From: Emydura subglobosa
Lineage: Eukaryota > Chordata > Testudines > Chelidae
Assembly (NCBI GenBank): GCA_007922225.1
Contig: ML679970.1
Location: forward strand, 19,766,290 to 19,830,289
Reading direction: 5' to 3'
DNA length: 64,000 nt
The notes below the pieces were generated by a model. The model made no database searches and had not been told where the DNA came from. It worked only from the letters and a program-made list of their open reading frames with translations. Position numbers and translations under genes: made by a program. Position 1 is the stretch's first letter. The number at the start of each line of letters is the position of its first letter. This document shows positions 48,036-62,032 of the stretch, piece by piece.

Positions 48036-49911
48036 GCTTCCACTGGGATTTGTTTGCCCCGACCATCCAATATCCCAGGAATCTCCAGCTGCCCTGCCTG
48101 GTGTTAAATCGTCTGTTCCTCCAGACCTCAGCAGCCCATGGGGGTACCTAGGATTTCCAGCAGGGAATGGCACAGGCAGGAAACGTTGCCCCAGGTAACT
48201 CCACGGAGGACTGTGTGACGGTGCTACGTTTCACTACATGCTATCCACAACAGCGCCCAGCAAGAACAGGCAGGAAACGAGCAGCAGCCAAGACTCCCCC
48301 AGGTTGGGAGCATACCTTCCCTCCAGCCACCCAGGGGCGTGAACCTGCTACCTCCCATGCCTTGGAGCCCATCTTCTGGAAAGTCAGGTTTCCTCAGCCA
48401 TTTGCTAGCAGATCTCCTTGAGACACCAGCCAGGTTCTCAAAACCATTCAGCAGATTCCCATGATGCCTCCTTTGAGGTGCCAAGGGAGCAAAGGATTCT
48501 GGGGCCCACTGGGGATGGGGTCACTGTATGAAAGGGCCAGAGAGCCCCTGATTCAACGTGCATGGCTAACATGTGACAGTGCCCCTTCCCCTCCTGGGGA
48601 GTGCCAACTGCCACCCTCAGGAGAAGCCCACTGATATAAACCAGCCAGCCTCCTGATATAAACAGCCTCTCTCCTTCCCCTCCACCCAGCCCATCTCCCT
48701 GTGCACTCACAGGGGCTGCACTGCACTGCGTTGCTGAGGAGAAACCAAACACACAGAGACTTCAACACCAGGTCACCAGCCAAGCCGAGCCTCCCTGCTC
48801 TGCTCCCCAACTGTGGTGCTACAGAGCCGGCTCCCTCCCTTTCATCCTACGCTTCTAGAACTGCCCCCTTTACTGCAGGGTCAGGACCAGGGGCCTGAAA
48901 GCACCAGCCAACAGAGCACGGACACACCTGATTTCCCACCAGCTCTGAGGGAGGAGGAAGGTTCTGTATGGCAAGCGGGTCACCGTGACCTTGACTTCAC
49001 TGGTGCCAGTGTTCGCCCCATCCCGAGACCTACATCAGCACCACCTGACAACAATTCAGCATTTGCAAGGCAGAGAGCAGGGCTGGCAGAGCTCCAGATG
49101 GAAGGGGGGGAGGGGGAGGTTTCAGAGCAGGCAGTGCCCACACATTCAGTCTCTGGCAGAGGCCTTTTCAGGTGCTCTTACCACCCAATCTCTCCTTCCT
49201 CCCCCCTCTCCTCCCCAGCAGCTTGAAGTCACACTCACCCCCCACCCCCCTCCCGCCTGTGAAAGCACCACCAGGACCATGCACAGTAACGCCCAGCAAG
49301 CGGCACGGATGGAACTCTTGACAGATCGCCCCTTAGCAGCACAATCCCAGCAGCAGCCCCGCCAGCTCCTTTCTGGCACACCGGGGTAGTTCAAGCAAGG
49401 CCTTGGCTCCTGCTCCAAATGGTAAGTGCCGTCCTAAGCAGCCCGTGGAACTCGCTCCAGCTGAGCAGGTGCCAAGTTCGAGTTGCCCTTGTTTCACAGG
49501 CAGCGTTTTGAGGTCCTAACCCCTTCCCACTCCATCCCCAGGGCTCTCCAAGGTACCAGCCTAGAGGGACGTTTGTGCGGCTGCACATACATGTCGCGCA
49601 GACTCACACGGCTGTGCAGGACCAACATGGAGGATCGAGGCAAGTGTTTAACTGCAAAGCTTTTTGGGTGCTGAGTTAACTGATTCCAAGAGCCGCCAGC
49701 CTTGGCAATCGTACTAATTGTAACAATATCACATTTCTCTGATCGCATCTGGTGATCGTAAAGGAGCCCAAAGCACGTAGCAAGTGGTATAGTCACAAAT
49801 CACTTCCCCCACTACTGAAATGTAACCACTTCTAGGGCGGAACACCGTAGGCAGGCAACAAGGACAGGGAAACTCTGGCCCAGGCTCCCACAGCTAAAAT
49901 ACCAACTCTTA

Positions 49912-50170
49912 GGCCACGTCTACATTACAGGTGCTATATCAGCACTACAACCCCATAGTGTAGACAGAGACTACAGCAATGGGAGGGGTTTTTCTGACTC
50001 TGTAGGAACTCCACCTCCCTGAGTGACAGTAGCAAGGTCAACAAAAGCATTCTTTCATCAACCTAACTGCATCAACACCGTCTATAGCTACAGCACGCGG
50101 GAGTGGATTTTTCACTCCCCAGAGTGCCGGAGCTTTGTCAGCCTACGTTTTAAGTGTACAGCGGGCCTTA
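49912..50170. mobile_element. Degraded hAT-like non-autonomous element
   Basis: The left end TAGGCCACGTCTACATTA and the reverse complement of the right end (TAAGGCCCGCTGTACACTTA) are imperfect terminal inverted repeats. The GGCCACGTCTAC start and internal GTGTAGAC are typical of an abundant element in turtles and crocodilians, from recall. No clear target-site duplication remains. Confidence 0.6.
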
Positions 50171-50609
50171 CAGAGAAATGCCAGGCAGTCTTTAATATTC
50201 ACGTGGCAGAGGCAGCACCTGATGTTTGAGGATTTGTCTGAAAGACCTACACACTGAACTGCACAGGACATGATTTAAGGGTAAAAGGATATATTGACTC
50301 TGCTGGGGTCTGAACTTCAACCTCCAGGCCCCTGGATGATTAGCTCACAAAGCCAAAAGACCAGAGGCAGGGGGAAGTGCTGCAATTTCATCCCGGAATG
50401 CATGCCTTCAGAGGACCCCTCTCAGCAATGGACAGCCCAGACAACTCTGGGGCCATGCCTCTCCACTGAGACACCCTGTGGTACCCATACATGCAAGGTG
50501 CTGCTGTGTAGCAAGGTGAGAACTATTTGTGTCATGCATTGTTTTTATTCTAAATATCTTCGCCCTTTACAAGCATTAATGAATGTCTCCCCCTCTTCTG
50601 AGAGCCAGG

Positions 50610-50765
50610 GGAATATCACCATCACCATGTTACTGATGGGGAAACTGAGGCCCAAAGAGTGGAAGTGACTTGCCCAAGGCCCCATAGCAAATCCATGGCT
50701 GAGGGAAGAATAGAACCCTGGTCTCTTGACTCTCAGTCTAATGCCTTATCCACAAGGCCACCCTT
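50610..50765 (-). repeat. MIR/CORE-type SINE
   Basis: Plus-strand GATGGGGAAACTGAGGCCCA, AAGTGACTTGCCCAAGGCCC, GAATAGAACCCTGGTCTCTT and TAATGCCTTATCCACAAGGC are the reverse-complemented MIR core and head. Confidence 0.8.
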
Positions 50766-52639
50766 CCTCTACCAGTGGTTCCCTCTAGATGGTCAGGCCT
50801 GCCAGTCACTCTTCAGTAAGGGGGAAGTGCGATACATATTCCTTCCATGATGCCAGTTACCCCATACACACACAGCATGCCGCAGCAGCACAGAGTGCTA
50901 GCCCAAGATGCCCTTCCCACGCCCGGCTGCTGCTTTGCTTGGTTCTGAAGACACCATCAGGTGTTTCCAGTATGTTATTCCTGCCACACACAGAGGAACC
51001 AGAGTGTAGGTCTTCACCCCTCTTCTCCCCTGAGGAAACGGTCCCTCAGCTCCCCATTCCCGAGTTATCAAACACAGGGTCCCACCTTTCTAATGGGACT
51101 TTGCACAGAGAAGTAGGTCCCATGCAGTGCCTGCCTTCCTCTTATTTCAATCAAGACAGTTCCCATCACTGTGACTGAACTAAGGGGCTGATCTCATCCC
51201 TGTGAGCAGCAAGGCGCAGTTTGCAGGGTACACAGGAGAGCTCACAGTTCAATTGCCAAGTCTGAATAACACACGTTCTATCAGTAATAACGTCACTGTA
51301 ACAAATTCATGGCCACCTAGAATGTCACAGGGGTTGCCATACTTCACGTTATCGCTGCTCAGAGCTTCCCACTTGGCAACACCAGCGAGAAAAAGAAGAT
51401 CTTTCTCCCAAAAGTACAGGACCTGATCACTTGAGGTACAGGAGATGGGCGAATGTGTTAGCCATAAAGGTTGTGTGGTGCAATGGAGCAGTTCTGATTC
51501 CATCCAAGAAGGGGCAGATGCATCTGAACACTACCCAGGTCATTGTATTATTTATATGGTCATCACTGTGCAAGGACAGATAAGTAAATACCGAGGTCTC
51601 TGTCACAAGGAGATTACAATGTAAATCAGAACTGACGAAACAATGACAACAGACTATGAGGAAGAGGGAATTATGACAGAGACCACAAGATGCAATGACA
51701 ACAGGGAGGGGGAAACCAGTATACCCCGTACACACCTACATAAACACTGCGGGGGGGAGGGGGAGAATGATTCTTTACAGGGAGCAGAACATTAACTTGT
51801 TTTCTCTCATGTATTTCTGGTTAGTCACTTATATTTTAGGGACCAGGCACCAGAGCCAGAGGAAGTCAGGCTGGTGTGGAGACTGATAAGTGGAAGGCAC
51901 TGAAAGGAGAGCACTCGAGTCTTGAGTCACTCGAAAGGGGTGGCAGGACATACAGAAAAGAATGGAGAAATGAGAGCGGACCAGGCCGGGCAGAGCACAT
52001 TGCGCTGTGCAGGAGGCAGGGCGGAACTCTGGGGAGTTTTTTTGTTTGTTTGTTTTTTTAAACAGATCTACTGAGCCGTTTGGTCGTAACTGTGCTTTAT
52101 CATCATGGATCCTCCTTAGGCGGCAGCTTCTCTCTCACTCAGAACTTTGACTCTGTCATTAAAGGGCAGCTTCCGATAGCTGGTGATTGCATTACTCAAT
52201 AATATCTGTCTAAAGCACTCAATGATTAAAAGAAACGGGAAGTTTTATTATTTACAAAAAAGACAAAATGATTTGGGTTCTTGAGGTTTGGATGAAATTA
52301 AACAGAGGATCAGACTGAGCAGTGATTGAATGAAGTGGACGGCTGTGTATTAAGAGCACAGAGACAGCTGGCCAATCCAATTTTGTTTCCACCGCTCGTA
52401 CATGTGCTGGAACAGGTTGGGGAATCATGGAGCGGAGAGGGGGTCTCCTTCATACTATATTTTTCCATGATGGCTACAGCCCATTTTGAGAAAGACAATG
52501 GCTTGAAGGTTGCCATGGGGCCCTCTTCCTGAAATAGCCACAGTCAGCTTCTCTATGCTAAACTCCCCCCCCCAAAGTGTCCTATCACAACCACCAGCAG
52601 CGCTTCGCCAATGGTGGGAGTGCTAGTGCAGAAAGAGGA

Positions 52640-52795
52640 CAGCATTTTAACCACTCCATCACCTAGACCTTGCAGGGCTGAGCTTCAAGTGTCTCACCAA
52701 AGATCCTATGGAGGAAGTCCGTGACAAAGTTAGGAACAGAATCCAGGAGTTCTGACTCCCAGTCCTGCACCTTAACAACAGCGCCATCCTTCCAC
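52640..52795 (-). repeat. MIR/CORE-type SINE relic
   Basis: Plus-strand GGAACAGAATCCAGGAGTTC, TGACTCCCAGTCCTGCACCT and a start TTTAACCACTCCATCACCTA resemble reverse-complemented MIR head sequence. The core is disrupted. Confidence 0.45.
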
Positions 52796-53301
52796 CCCAA
52801 ACGTTACACTCTAACACAGCCATGATGGGCAGTGCTAACTGCCCCAGACAGCCACGATCCGCAGCTGGGAACCTATCCCCTGGGTTCCAACTGGAAACTC
52901 CATTCCCCCTGGAGACCTCGCAATTTCTTTGCCTACAGGAAGTTAATCCTGTTCCGCAAATATGACCACCATGGATACCGGACTTCGGAAACCTCCAGGC
53001 AGACGCCTTGGAGCCAAGCCCAGGCCTGAAATGGACTGCATTAAAAAACCTACACCCAAGCCCAGGCCGCATGTTAATGCCAAATCAGAGAGCAAGGCAA
53101 ATAGGCCTAAAAATACATTCCATTATTCTGCCTGGACACAAAAGTAAACAGAGAAGAACTTCCTGCCACAGAGAACAACCCTGCAGAAGGATGACTCAAA
53201 CAGCAGCAATGCAACGGGAGTGAGGAGGCGAGCGAGGCAGGGCCAGGGCACTGCAGGAGAACATGCAGAGGGCTTGCTGGGGAATCATTTGTGTTTATTT
53301 T

Positions 53302-53330
53302 AGAAAGAGAGAGAAAGAAAGAGAAGGAGA
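53302..53330. repeat. GA/GAAA-rich simple repeat
   Basis: Purine-only run of AGAAAGAGAGAGAAAGAAAG type. Confidence 0.85.
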
Positions 53331-53769
53331 CAGGTCTCCCTCATACAAGCACAGCAGGAAACCTGCCATCAGAAGCAAAGCTAACACAGCAGCCACAATT
53401 GCCAGACTCAGTCAAACCTCTTTTATCCCACACTGGAAAGGAAATTTGCTAACAGTTTCACCTTTAAAGTGGCCAGCAAGCCCTGATTGTTTTAGACTCT
53501 GGTCACAGCTGCTCCATGAACTAGACTGGGCTGGACTCTCTGCCTGCCTGGCTGCTGCCAAAACAAACACACTCACACATACACACTTCAAAAGACCCTT
53601 TCATCAAAGAGTCATTGACTTGCCCCATAAATGCCTGCATCCCACTCTAATAAAGATATGGAGACAGGCCATTCACTGCTTCTCCAGCCTGTTGAGCTGC
53701 TCCTCCCACTGGATCCTGCAGACAGGTCATTATCCCGTGTTTGTGACTTCAGAGATGTTGCCGTAAAAA

Positions 53770-54003
53770 TCATTTAGGGTGACACAAGAGGGTAGAACTA
53801 GGATAAAAATCAGGATTAAAGGGGCGAAGAGGAATTTAGGTTGAGTACCAGGGAAAAACTCCCTAATCCAAGACTTGGATACTACAGTGCCTTTTTAGGG
53901 CATAGATTGATAGAAAAGTGGGCAAGATCCATTATACCAGAGAATAGCCGCCCCTAAGAGTTAATGGAAGCCCCACTGCTTGGAACATTTAAAGTGCTGT
54001 TAC
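53770..54003 (+). mobile_element. CR1 LINE 3' region relic
   Basis: AGGAATTTAGGTTGAGTACC followed by AGGGAAAAACTCCCTAATCC, and later TGGAAGCCCCACTGCTTGG and CATTTAAAGTGCT, follow the conserved order of a CR1 3' region in sense orientation. The final ATTCTATG-type tail is not present. Confidence 0.6.
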
Positions 54004-55035
54004 GATCAGCAAGGTGCAACAGATCTGCCTCCCACGGACATCCAGTGCCACCAGAGCCCACTTCACTGCTTTTATCCTTGCAGAACCGGCACAGCTACAG
54101 AAGCACAAGCTGGATTCTATTTTGGCTTGGGCACCATTAACCAATCATTCTTTACCTCTGTTCTCATTGCAGCGTCTTCATTTCTGGCGATGATACACAA
54201 GTCAGAAGGCACCCAGGTTGACTCCTGGAGTCTCAGGCATGTTTACAGAGCTGACGCTTAGAAAAACCATCAGCTCTACTCAAACAGAGGGAAACTGATC
54301 TGAAATCAGTGAGATAAGGAACAAAGAGTCCCACAACCACCACAACAGCTTTACAGTCAAATTTCAGAGACGAGCACCACTTTGAAAACTAGGCTAACTC
54401 AGAGACTTGATGAATAAGGAAATATCTTGATATCTAGGCCCCCCAAGAATGGGAGAAATGGGACCTAATGGATCTTTATCTTTAATCACCACGATTCACT
54501 TGCTGTGGTCTGTGATGGGAAATGGACCAAGAAGAAACCAGCACCTTATTCAAACACACCCACTCCTTTGATAACTAGGGAAGATAGGGGGAAATTACAG
54601 GAAGGAAACCCCACACGCAGTGGACAAGACAGTAGATTATAAAAGACAGGTATATTTTTAGGTTCGCCTTCATGGGAAAGTCTTGCAGCATTAACAAAGA
54701 AAAGGCTTGTAGTTCTACCAGTAGAAGCTTGTACTGTATGCACCTCGACTAAGCTTAACTCTTTCCTCCTCCCCCACGCTAATTAAAAACAAATTCTCAG
54801 GGATTTCTCCAATGTTCCCCAGCCAGCGGAATCATTTTAACAAATTTCATATAACACACACATCGGGTCTGAGCTGACGTCTACTGAAGTCAGTAGAATG
54901 ACTTCAATGAGCTCTAAATCAGACTCATTCGGATCTCAGTTGTTTTGGATGTATGCTGGTGTATCTGCTCTGTCTGCAGAGGAATCACCCCCCCTTTCTC
55001 CTGGTGCAGCCTACATCAGAGCCTAGTTCCACCCC

Positions 55036-55285
55036 CAATGTGGTGTAGAGTTGTCTAGTGATTAGAGTGCAGCCTGGTAGGCAGGAATCCTGGAGTCTGT
55101 TGCCAGCTGTGCCACTGACTCACTGAGTGACCTTGAGTGAGTCACTTAACCTCTTCCTGTGCCTGGATTGCCCCAGTGGAGAAACAGGAAGCAACTGAGG
55201 CATGCCTCCCTCAGGGGTATGGGGGGCTTAATGTTTGCAAAATAGTTTGACCTCCTCAGATGAAAGGGGCACTATAAGTGCACAG
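55036..55285 (+). repeat. MIR/CORE-type SINE
   Basis: GTCTAGTGATTAGAGTGCAG, then AGGAATCCTGGAGTCTGTTG, CCAGCTGTGCCACTGACTCA and GTGACCTTGAGTGAGTCACT, and a tail GGGGCACTATAAGTGCACAG. Sense-orientation copy. Confidence 0.75.
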
Positions 55286-58200
55286 TATTACAACTATAAA
55301 ACAAACAAAAAATATGGGGTTTATCAGAGATGTTTTTCCTTCCTTTGCAATTCTGCATGCAAAGCAGCACAACATATCATCCAGAGTGAACGGGTTTACA
55401 GCCACCCAACCACCACATATTTTGAAAATTAAAAACCTTTACACTGCAGAAAACCACTTCCGAGTTGGCCCCAACCCCTTTCGAGATGGAAGCATAGCAT
55501 TTTTCAATCCCCAGCACGGTGGGTTTGGGCAGAGAGACGCACAAGAAAAGCAAGCCCAGTTCTGCCATTAGCAGTTGGTCCATACAAGGAAAAAGTAACA
55601 CAGCCATTGATAGAACGTGTTTGTTCAAATGTTCCCGTGCTCTTAGCATCTTGACCAATTCCAGGAGGATTAAAATATAAAAATGCAAAGCTCCAGCTGT
55701 TGTCCATCTTTCCACAAGCACACCTAGGGATCCGAGATATGCAGGTCTGTGCCCCACACACTTCCAATAGTTTCTCTCTTTCTGTCCCCTAAAGTGGATC
55801 TCTCTCCATTCATAATAGACCCATTAATGGTAGAATTGACAGGCAGCAGCACCCAGCTTTTTCTTTTACCACCTGCTGGCAAGCAGGCACCGTAAAGGAC
55901 TGGACTGGTCTAGAAGTGGGGGGAACCAATGCACTGCCTCATAGCCCAATTTAGCATATGTCCTGTGGTCTCCCTCCTGTTTAATTAAGGGATGCGGCCC
56001 ACATGGGCCACGGCACAGTGTTTCATCCTGACCAGAGGCTGCTCAGAGCTTCGTGGGGCACTGCATGCTGGGAGCTGTAATCTCTACAAACTGCTCCTGC
56101 ACACCAAAGAGGAGGGCCCCTGCAATCTGCTGGATTTTATGCAGATCAGGCACTGCACTCAGGTTCCTGGTTAGTTAATGCAGCCTCTCAGCTGGGAAAA
56201 GTTTGAGCAGCCAGGTAATTAACAACAGACTAGCCAGCTGGCCAGGCAAGCCAGCCTGGAAGAGACAGGGCTAAACATGAACAAAAATGGACATGCTGCA
56301 AAATTCTAGGGTTATTTCCCACTTCAGAGAAGCAAGAGATGAAACGATCTGTTAATCAGTGAGTTCATTTGAGGAAGGAGGAGGTGGGATAGGAGACAGT
56401 GCCCTAGACTGAGCAGAACAGATATTAGAAGTGTCACAACACTTGATCTTAATCAGAAAACAACAGGAGGTGTAGAATGGGGGGGGGGGACCCTCTTCCT
56501 CCCCCCAGGTGCTAGTATATGAACCAGCAGTGAATCCAATATCCCCGCTGGGTGGCTCCATAGCAAACTGTTTAAACATGTGGCTATGTAAAGCCTCTGT
56601 ATTTTCCAGCCATAAACACCACCTCAATTCCACCCCGGAACAAGAGAATTCAGGACACCAGATGCTAGCCGCCTTGAGGAGTCACTCTGCCCCCAGCCGT
56701 GCCACCTCAGATCAGCAGGCTCAGAGCTCAGGAAAGCTGGTCTTGTGCTTCCCAATGAGCAGAGACCACGTTTGGAAGGAAATAGTTTCCACCAGAGCTG
56801 ATTTTCCTGTCCCCACGCGTTTCATAGCCTCAGAAGCTTCCCAGAAGGAATATCACCCCTCACCCGTTAGTCACATGGCAAGCAAAACCCTCTCTCCCAC
56901 CCGCACACACCACCTCTAAATCCAACCTCTACAGCTCGCCCCAAGTATTCTTCATCCTATTCATCAGACCTCTTGGCCAGCATTCCCACAGCATGGGCAG
57001 AGGGGGAGGGGCGGCATAACCAGGGCCAAAGCCAGGAACTCGCCTGCAGCCCTCCCCCTGCTCAATGGGGCATGGATCCAATAACGTCAAGCTAGGAGAC
57101 ACAAAGGCCGAGGTCTCCCGGGGGTGAGGGGCCATGGGGCCATGCTTTGCAAACTGAGACTACGCTGAAGCAGCAGGGACTTTGCTAGCATGCACATGCA
57201 CAACTTGTCAGCTGGGAGCTTTTATTCACTGTGGTTTACATGCACCAGCCCTGAGGTTTCCACCCCTCCAGCCCAGCAGAGCTGGACACGGCTGCTCCCA
57301 AAGAGAATTAGCACCAGGATAAACCTGCCCACAGCCTCTCCAAAAAGACCCTCTGGCCCCATCTGGCAGGGGGTGCTCACCCCGAGGGGCTTTAGATCCC
57401 AGTGGCTCAGGGTAGAGAAAGAGGGGACAAGGGGGAGGTTAGCCAGCTCCAGCTGTACTTCAGCCTAAGGCAGAAAGGATTAACACCCCAGGCAGAGGGT
57501 AGACATGCCAGGCCCCCAACTCTCCGCTTATCCACATCCCCTGTAGAGATAAACAGGCACTGATCAGCCCCCATTCCCCCCACCACTGAGAAGGGAGGGA
57601 CGTTCCCTTTAAACAGTGCTGGCCATTTCTGTGCCCGAGGCTGTAGACTCCTTGGGGCACAGGCCGTGTTGGTGTCACCCCCAGGGCCCAGCACCAGGGC
57701 AGAGTTAGACATCGCCAGCCCTGCACAGATGGCCTTGGCAGAAGGGACTGGAAATTTCTATTAACTTACAAGGGAGGGGCTTTGCACAGGGTGGGCGCAA
57801 GAGAGTGCAGCTGTAGGTTAACCCTTTCTATGCTGCTTCCCCACTGGACCTGCGGTGGGACTATCAGGTACGTGCTGTGCCAGCAAGGCGTGGTGCAATC
57901 GAGCCAGGGCACACCCTGCCATGCTCGCCAAGCAACATGCACACTATAGAGCCTCCCTGGATGATAACGGCGAGTCTCTCCCAGGAAAGGGTCAGGGAGA
58001 TTGTGGGCAGGTGTCTGCAAACGGGACAGATGAGAACTGGCAGCAGTGGTGCAGGAAGCAACACGCAATGCTCAAACCGGCCCCACATGCAGCAAAACCA
58101 GCCGGAACCTACCTCCACGCCAGCTTCTCCGACAGCCCCAACCTGCCGCCTGAACAGCAGGGGCCTGCATCCCTCGTGAGGGCCATGCTCTCAAGGCAGG

Positions 58201-59597
58201 CCCACTTCACCTACTGCCACTCTCCCCCAGGCCTCAGAACCCACTTGGCAGGACCTCTCCGGCAGCACGATGCTCGCTCACAAGCACACGGGCAGCCACT
58301 TGACTCATGCAACAGACTGCTCCCCAAACATCTGCCAGAAGGAATCCTCTGCTCCTCTATGCGTACAGCAGTGGAGGGGCCCAGCGCAGCTGGAAACCAG
58401 AACGAACGGTAACAAATGAAGGACACTCGGACATTTGGCACCCAGCGGGGCAACCCCTGCACTAGGCTGTCGGGAGACAGCCTGCAGGGGACAAAGCGGC
58501 AGGGCTCGCCAGCTCTCTCTCCCCAGCTAGATCACAGACTCGCTCTTGCGATCATTAACCTCAGAGCGTCCCCGGCTGGGAAATGGGGATACGACCAATG
58601 ACCCATTTTTGTGAAGTGGCTTCAGCGCCTTGGATGCAAAGTGCAAAACTCCAGCTGCAGTGAATTACACGTCTCTCTAACCCACCGGGAGGTGGGGATT
58701 TCAGGCAGGACTCGCCGCATTCACAGGCCACGAGGAGTGACTGCCAGCTCCACAACGCCGCTGGGACTAAGAGGCAAGTTGGGCGCTTTGCACACGGGGG
58801 GCAGCAACTCCCTGGCTTTTCAAGGATGCAAACCTGGGGTTTGCAGGCTAAACCTGCTCAGCCCTGAGCCTGGAAACAAGGGAAGGGAGGCCCATACCTG
58901 CTTTTGTGGGGGGAACCAAAGTCTGAAGGCTCTGGACTTCCCCACACAAAGGGGGGGGGGGGAGGTTTCCTACCCCAAGGAGGTGTGAAGACCAAGTTTC
59001 ACACTGAACATGATATTAACCCTTCCAGTGCCTGCAGATACTCTCAGGCAGCAACAGGAAAGTGTGGGAGGAGCCGCTCATATGGCGTTCTGGCAGCCAG
59101 CCTCAGTATTTTGTGCACAACCAAGCGGACCGTAACCCCTGCAGCACCAGAAGGACATGGTAGTTACCTTGCAGGCAGCCACAGGATACATTGGCCCCAT
59201 CACCAAAGGGCCAGCGGCACGTTAAGCCCAGCTCAGTCTCCGCTAGCACTTTAAAGAGACGCTGTCAGGTTAAAAACAAACAATCATAATGAGAAGATCT
59301 AATTCCCTCCACGGGTTACTGACAGGGCTTTAAATCAGCAGACGCGAAAGACTTTCCGAAGCCCGCTGACTTTTCACCCGCCAGGCAGTTTGTTTCCTTT
59401 TTCCTGCACTTCCCCAATCTCAGGAGAGGGAGACTACATTGGCCTGTTTTTTCTGGATCTCATGCAATAGCCTCAGTGCGGCTGTGTCTGGGTTTCCAAC
59501 ACCGCGGGAGGAAGTTTACAGCCAAACAGTGCTATTGGTACAAGGGTAGCATCTAGACTGAAATCAGAGTCCCAGCATGCCAGATTAACAAATGACA

Positions 59598-59616
59598 GGA
59601 GAGAGAGAGAGAGAGA
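59598..59616. repeat. (GA)n microsatellite
   Basis: About nine GA units in a row; a similar GA run lies at 61764-61781. Confidence 0.95.
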
Positions 59617-59639
59617 CACAGCTTCGGCCCCAGTGAGAT

Positions 59640-59800
59640 TACAGTCTAAACAGACAAGGCAGACAATGGCTGGGAGGTGAAACAAGTGCAGAGATAAGGT
59701 GACATGCCCAAGCTCCCCCAGCAGCTCAGGTCTGAGCTGAGAACTGAATCCAGGTATCCAAGTCCCAGATCAGTACTCCACCCACTCAACAGTAACCGCT
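59640..59800 (-). repeat. MIR/CORE-type SINE
   Basis: Plus-strand TTACAGTCTAAACAGACAAG, AAGGTGACATGCCCAAGCTC, GAACTGAATCCAGGTATCCA and CAGTACTCCACCCACTCAAC: reverse-complemented core and head. Confidence 0.65.
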
Positions 59801-59841
59801 TCCATTAATAACAAAACAAACACGGCAGTTGCCCTGGAGGC

Positions 59842-60195
59842 AGAAGTTCATAGAAGTTAAAATGAGAAGGGGCCATTATGATCATCTCTTGCCAGAGAAC
59901 TTGGCCCAGTAATTCTTGCCTCAAGTTCCTAACTTCCGTCTAGCACTAGCATCTCTTCTAGCAAGACATCAAGTCTTGATTTAAAGACTGCAAGCAACGG
60001 AGACGCCACTACATCCTTAGGTATGTTGTTCCAATGACGGAGGCCAGATCCGGCCTGGCTGGCAGTTAAGAATCAGAGGGGGAAATTCTGTAGAAAGAAT
60101 CTACGGCCACCATTTTTCTTCTGAGTCAAACTGAGTCTGTCATCTCCCTCATGCTGCAATGAGCGGGAGGCCAATCTGATTCCTGACGTCGTAGA
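59842..60195 (-). mobile_element. CR1 LINE 3' end relic
   Basis: On the plus strand it begins TTCATAGAAGTTAAAATGAG and continues GGGGCCATTATGATCATCTC, the reverse complement of a sauropsid CR1 3' tail. Further in, TTTAAAGACTGCAAGCAACG and CCTTAGGTATGTTGTTCCAA match the usual CR1 3' region. It is 5' truncated and carries no open reverse-transcriptase frame. Confidence 0.7.
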
Positions 60196-61148
60196 GGAGG
60201 GATCAGCTTCAGGCTTGGCCCAACTTGCCCTGATCTAATTTCCTAGCTTGCTGGAGATCCTCTCACTCAACCTACTCCGCTCTCCATTCCCAGCTATAAC
60301 AATCCTCTCTGAGGAGCAGGGCCACTTCCCAGAAGCCAAGCCATTCTGAGCTGTTCTCATTAGCAGGTCAGCTCCATTGGCAGCAGGGGGTTGGAAAGTC
60401 CGGGAAGTGAAATTGGTGCTTAAGAAAGCGACTAGTGCCATTGGCTTGTATGTGGCACAAAGCAGCCAAAGAATCAGTCCCTCAGTCCTCACCTGCAGTC
60501 CCTTCTACGGCACACATATACTGGATCCAGCCCCTGCTATCACTAGTCAGGTTGAATGATGTGATGTGAACAAAGGGAGATGTTGCCACAGCCAAATACA
60601 TTTCCCATCATCTGCAGAGGTAGGAGCTGAACCCACGTGTACAGGGGGGGAAAAAAGGCAAAACACAAACCTATGACCTAAAACGAGTTTCCATTTCATG
60701 CAACCTTGTCACTGGTAGGATTTTCTCCCCTTGCCCCCCTAAACATAACAGCGGGGGGGGAGGGGAGTCAGGGGAACACACCACATCAAAGCATCTCTGG
60801 AACTGACCCCCCATACAGCAGGGGAACAAAACCTCTACACGTATCAGATGTTGCTGTATGTCTTGTGGAGAAGCCACCAGAACAGGGAGCCAGTTAGGCT
60901 ACTAAATGCAGAATGCGCGTAGTCCAGTCATGCTTTGGTGGATGTTTTCTGCTCTCAGACTGCTGGCAATTACACATGTGCACAGACGGAGACGCACAGA
61001 TATTCCTTGCTTCCTAACCATCTGTTCCAGCCCCTTGGTAGGCCAGTTTAGCCAGAAGTATGAACCATCAACCCTCCCCTCCTAAGATCCATATATCTTC
61101 AGCAGCCAATCCCTCTGGGAGGTTCGCACTCTTGCTCGCTCTCTCTCA

Positions 61149-61173
61149 TGCACGCGCACGCACGCACGCACAG
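61149..61173. repeat. CACG microsatellite
   Basis: CACGCGCACGCACGCACGCA after a CTCTCTCT stretch. Confidence 0.9.
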
Positions 61174-61907
61174 TTCACCTGGTAACCTAGCAAGAACACG
61201 GCAAGTCTCACCTTCAGTGAACTCAGCAACCCCACAGAATATCCACGGCCCCTCCAGCAGTGGGAAACTTCTCTCCTTCCCAAACTCACACCGGGTCCAT
61301 TTTGCAGATTCCCTGGCAGGCTCTCACTCCACAGTGCAAGTTTCCAGTTCTCAATAAAGACAGTGAACTGACTCTTATATCAGCTTTACCTCCAATTCCC
61401 CTAAGCTCCTTGCTAATACGAGCCTCATGATGAGGTTTACCCGAGCCCAATCTGCTCCATAAGAGCTACCTGCTTCTCCTTTCACAAGAGGCTTTGGTTC
61501 CCCTCCTCTCTAGCAGCTTTTTTCGCTGCAGCTCAGTCCCTGCTGGAAGCCTGGCTCAGCCTTCCCGAAGCACAGATGCTCCTGCCTGCAGAGAAGCCAA
61601 CGAGAAAGGGCCCATGGAAGTAAGTCAGGACGCGGATCCTTTCAAAGTTCCAGTCCCACAATGTAGCAAGAGTTTTTAATTGCCCGAGGTGGAGCTGGCC
61701 TGGGAAAGCTGGAAGTAGGGAGATAACTTGAGAGTTCATGGAGTCTCACTGGACCGCAGGATGGGAGAGAGAGAGAGAGAAGCCTCTGAAAGTCTTCCAA
61801 AAGCAACAAAAGAAAGAGAAGGGAAACTATGTTTCAACAGAGTGACAGAGGCTTCATTTTAATGCAGGAAGGGCCAACAGCGTCCAATCAAAACAATAGC
61901 CAATCCA

Positions 61908-62032
61908 CGTGCACACAGTCAAATTCTACCTTGTCCAACAACCCCAGCCCCCATACGCATACAGTCAAATTCTCCTCTGTACAACCCTTGTTGACTTCAA
62001 TGCGGCTACTCAATGCAGGCAGAATTTGGTTC
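61908..62032. mobile_element. Palindromic MITE-like relic
   Basis: CAGTCAAATTCTACCTTG at the left is repeated in part at 61961-61979 (CATACAGTCAAATTCTCC) and faces GCAGAATTTGGTTC at the right, with a TTGACTTCAATG core between. The outer ends are imperfect inverted repeats, as in the same element class as the 41.3-kb relics. Confidence 0.4.
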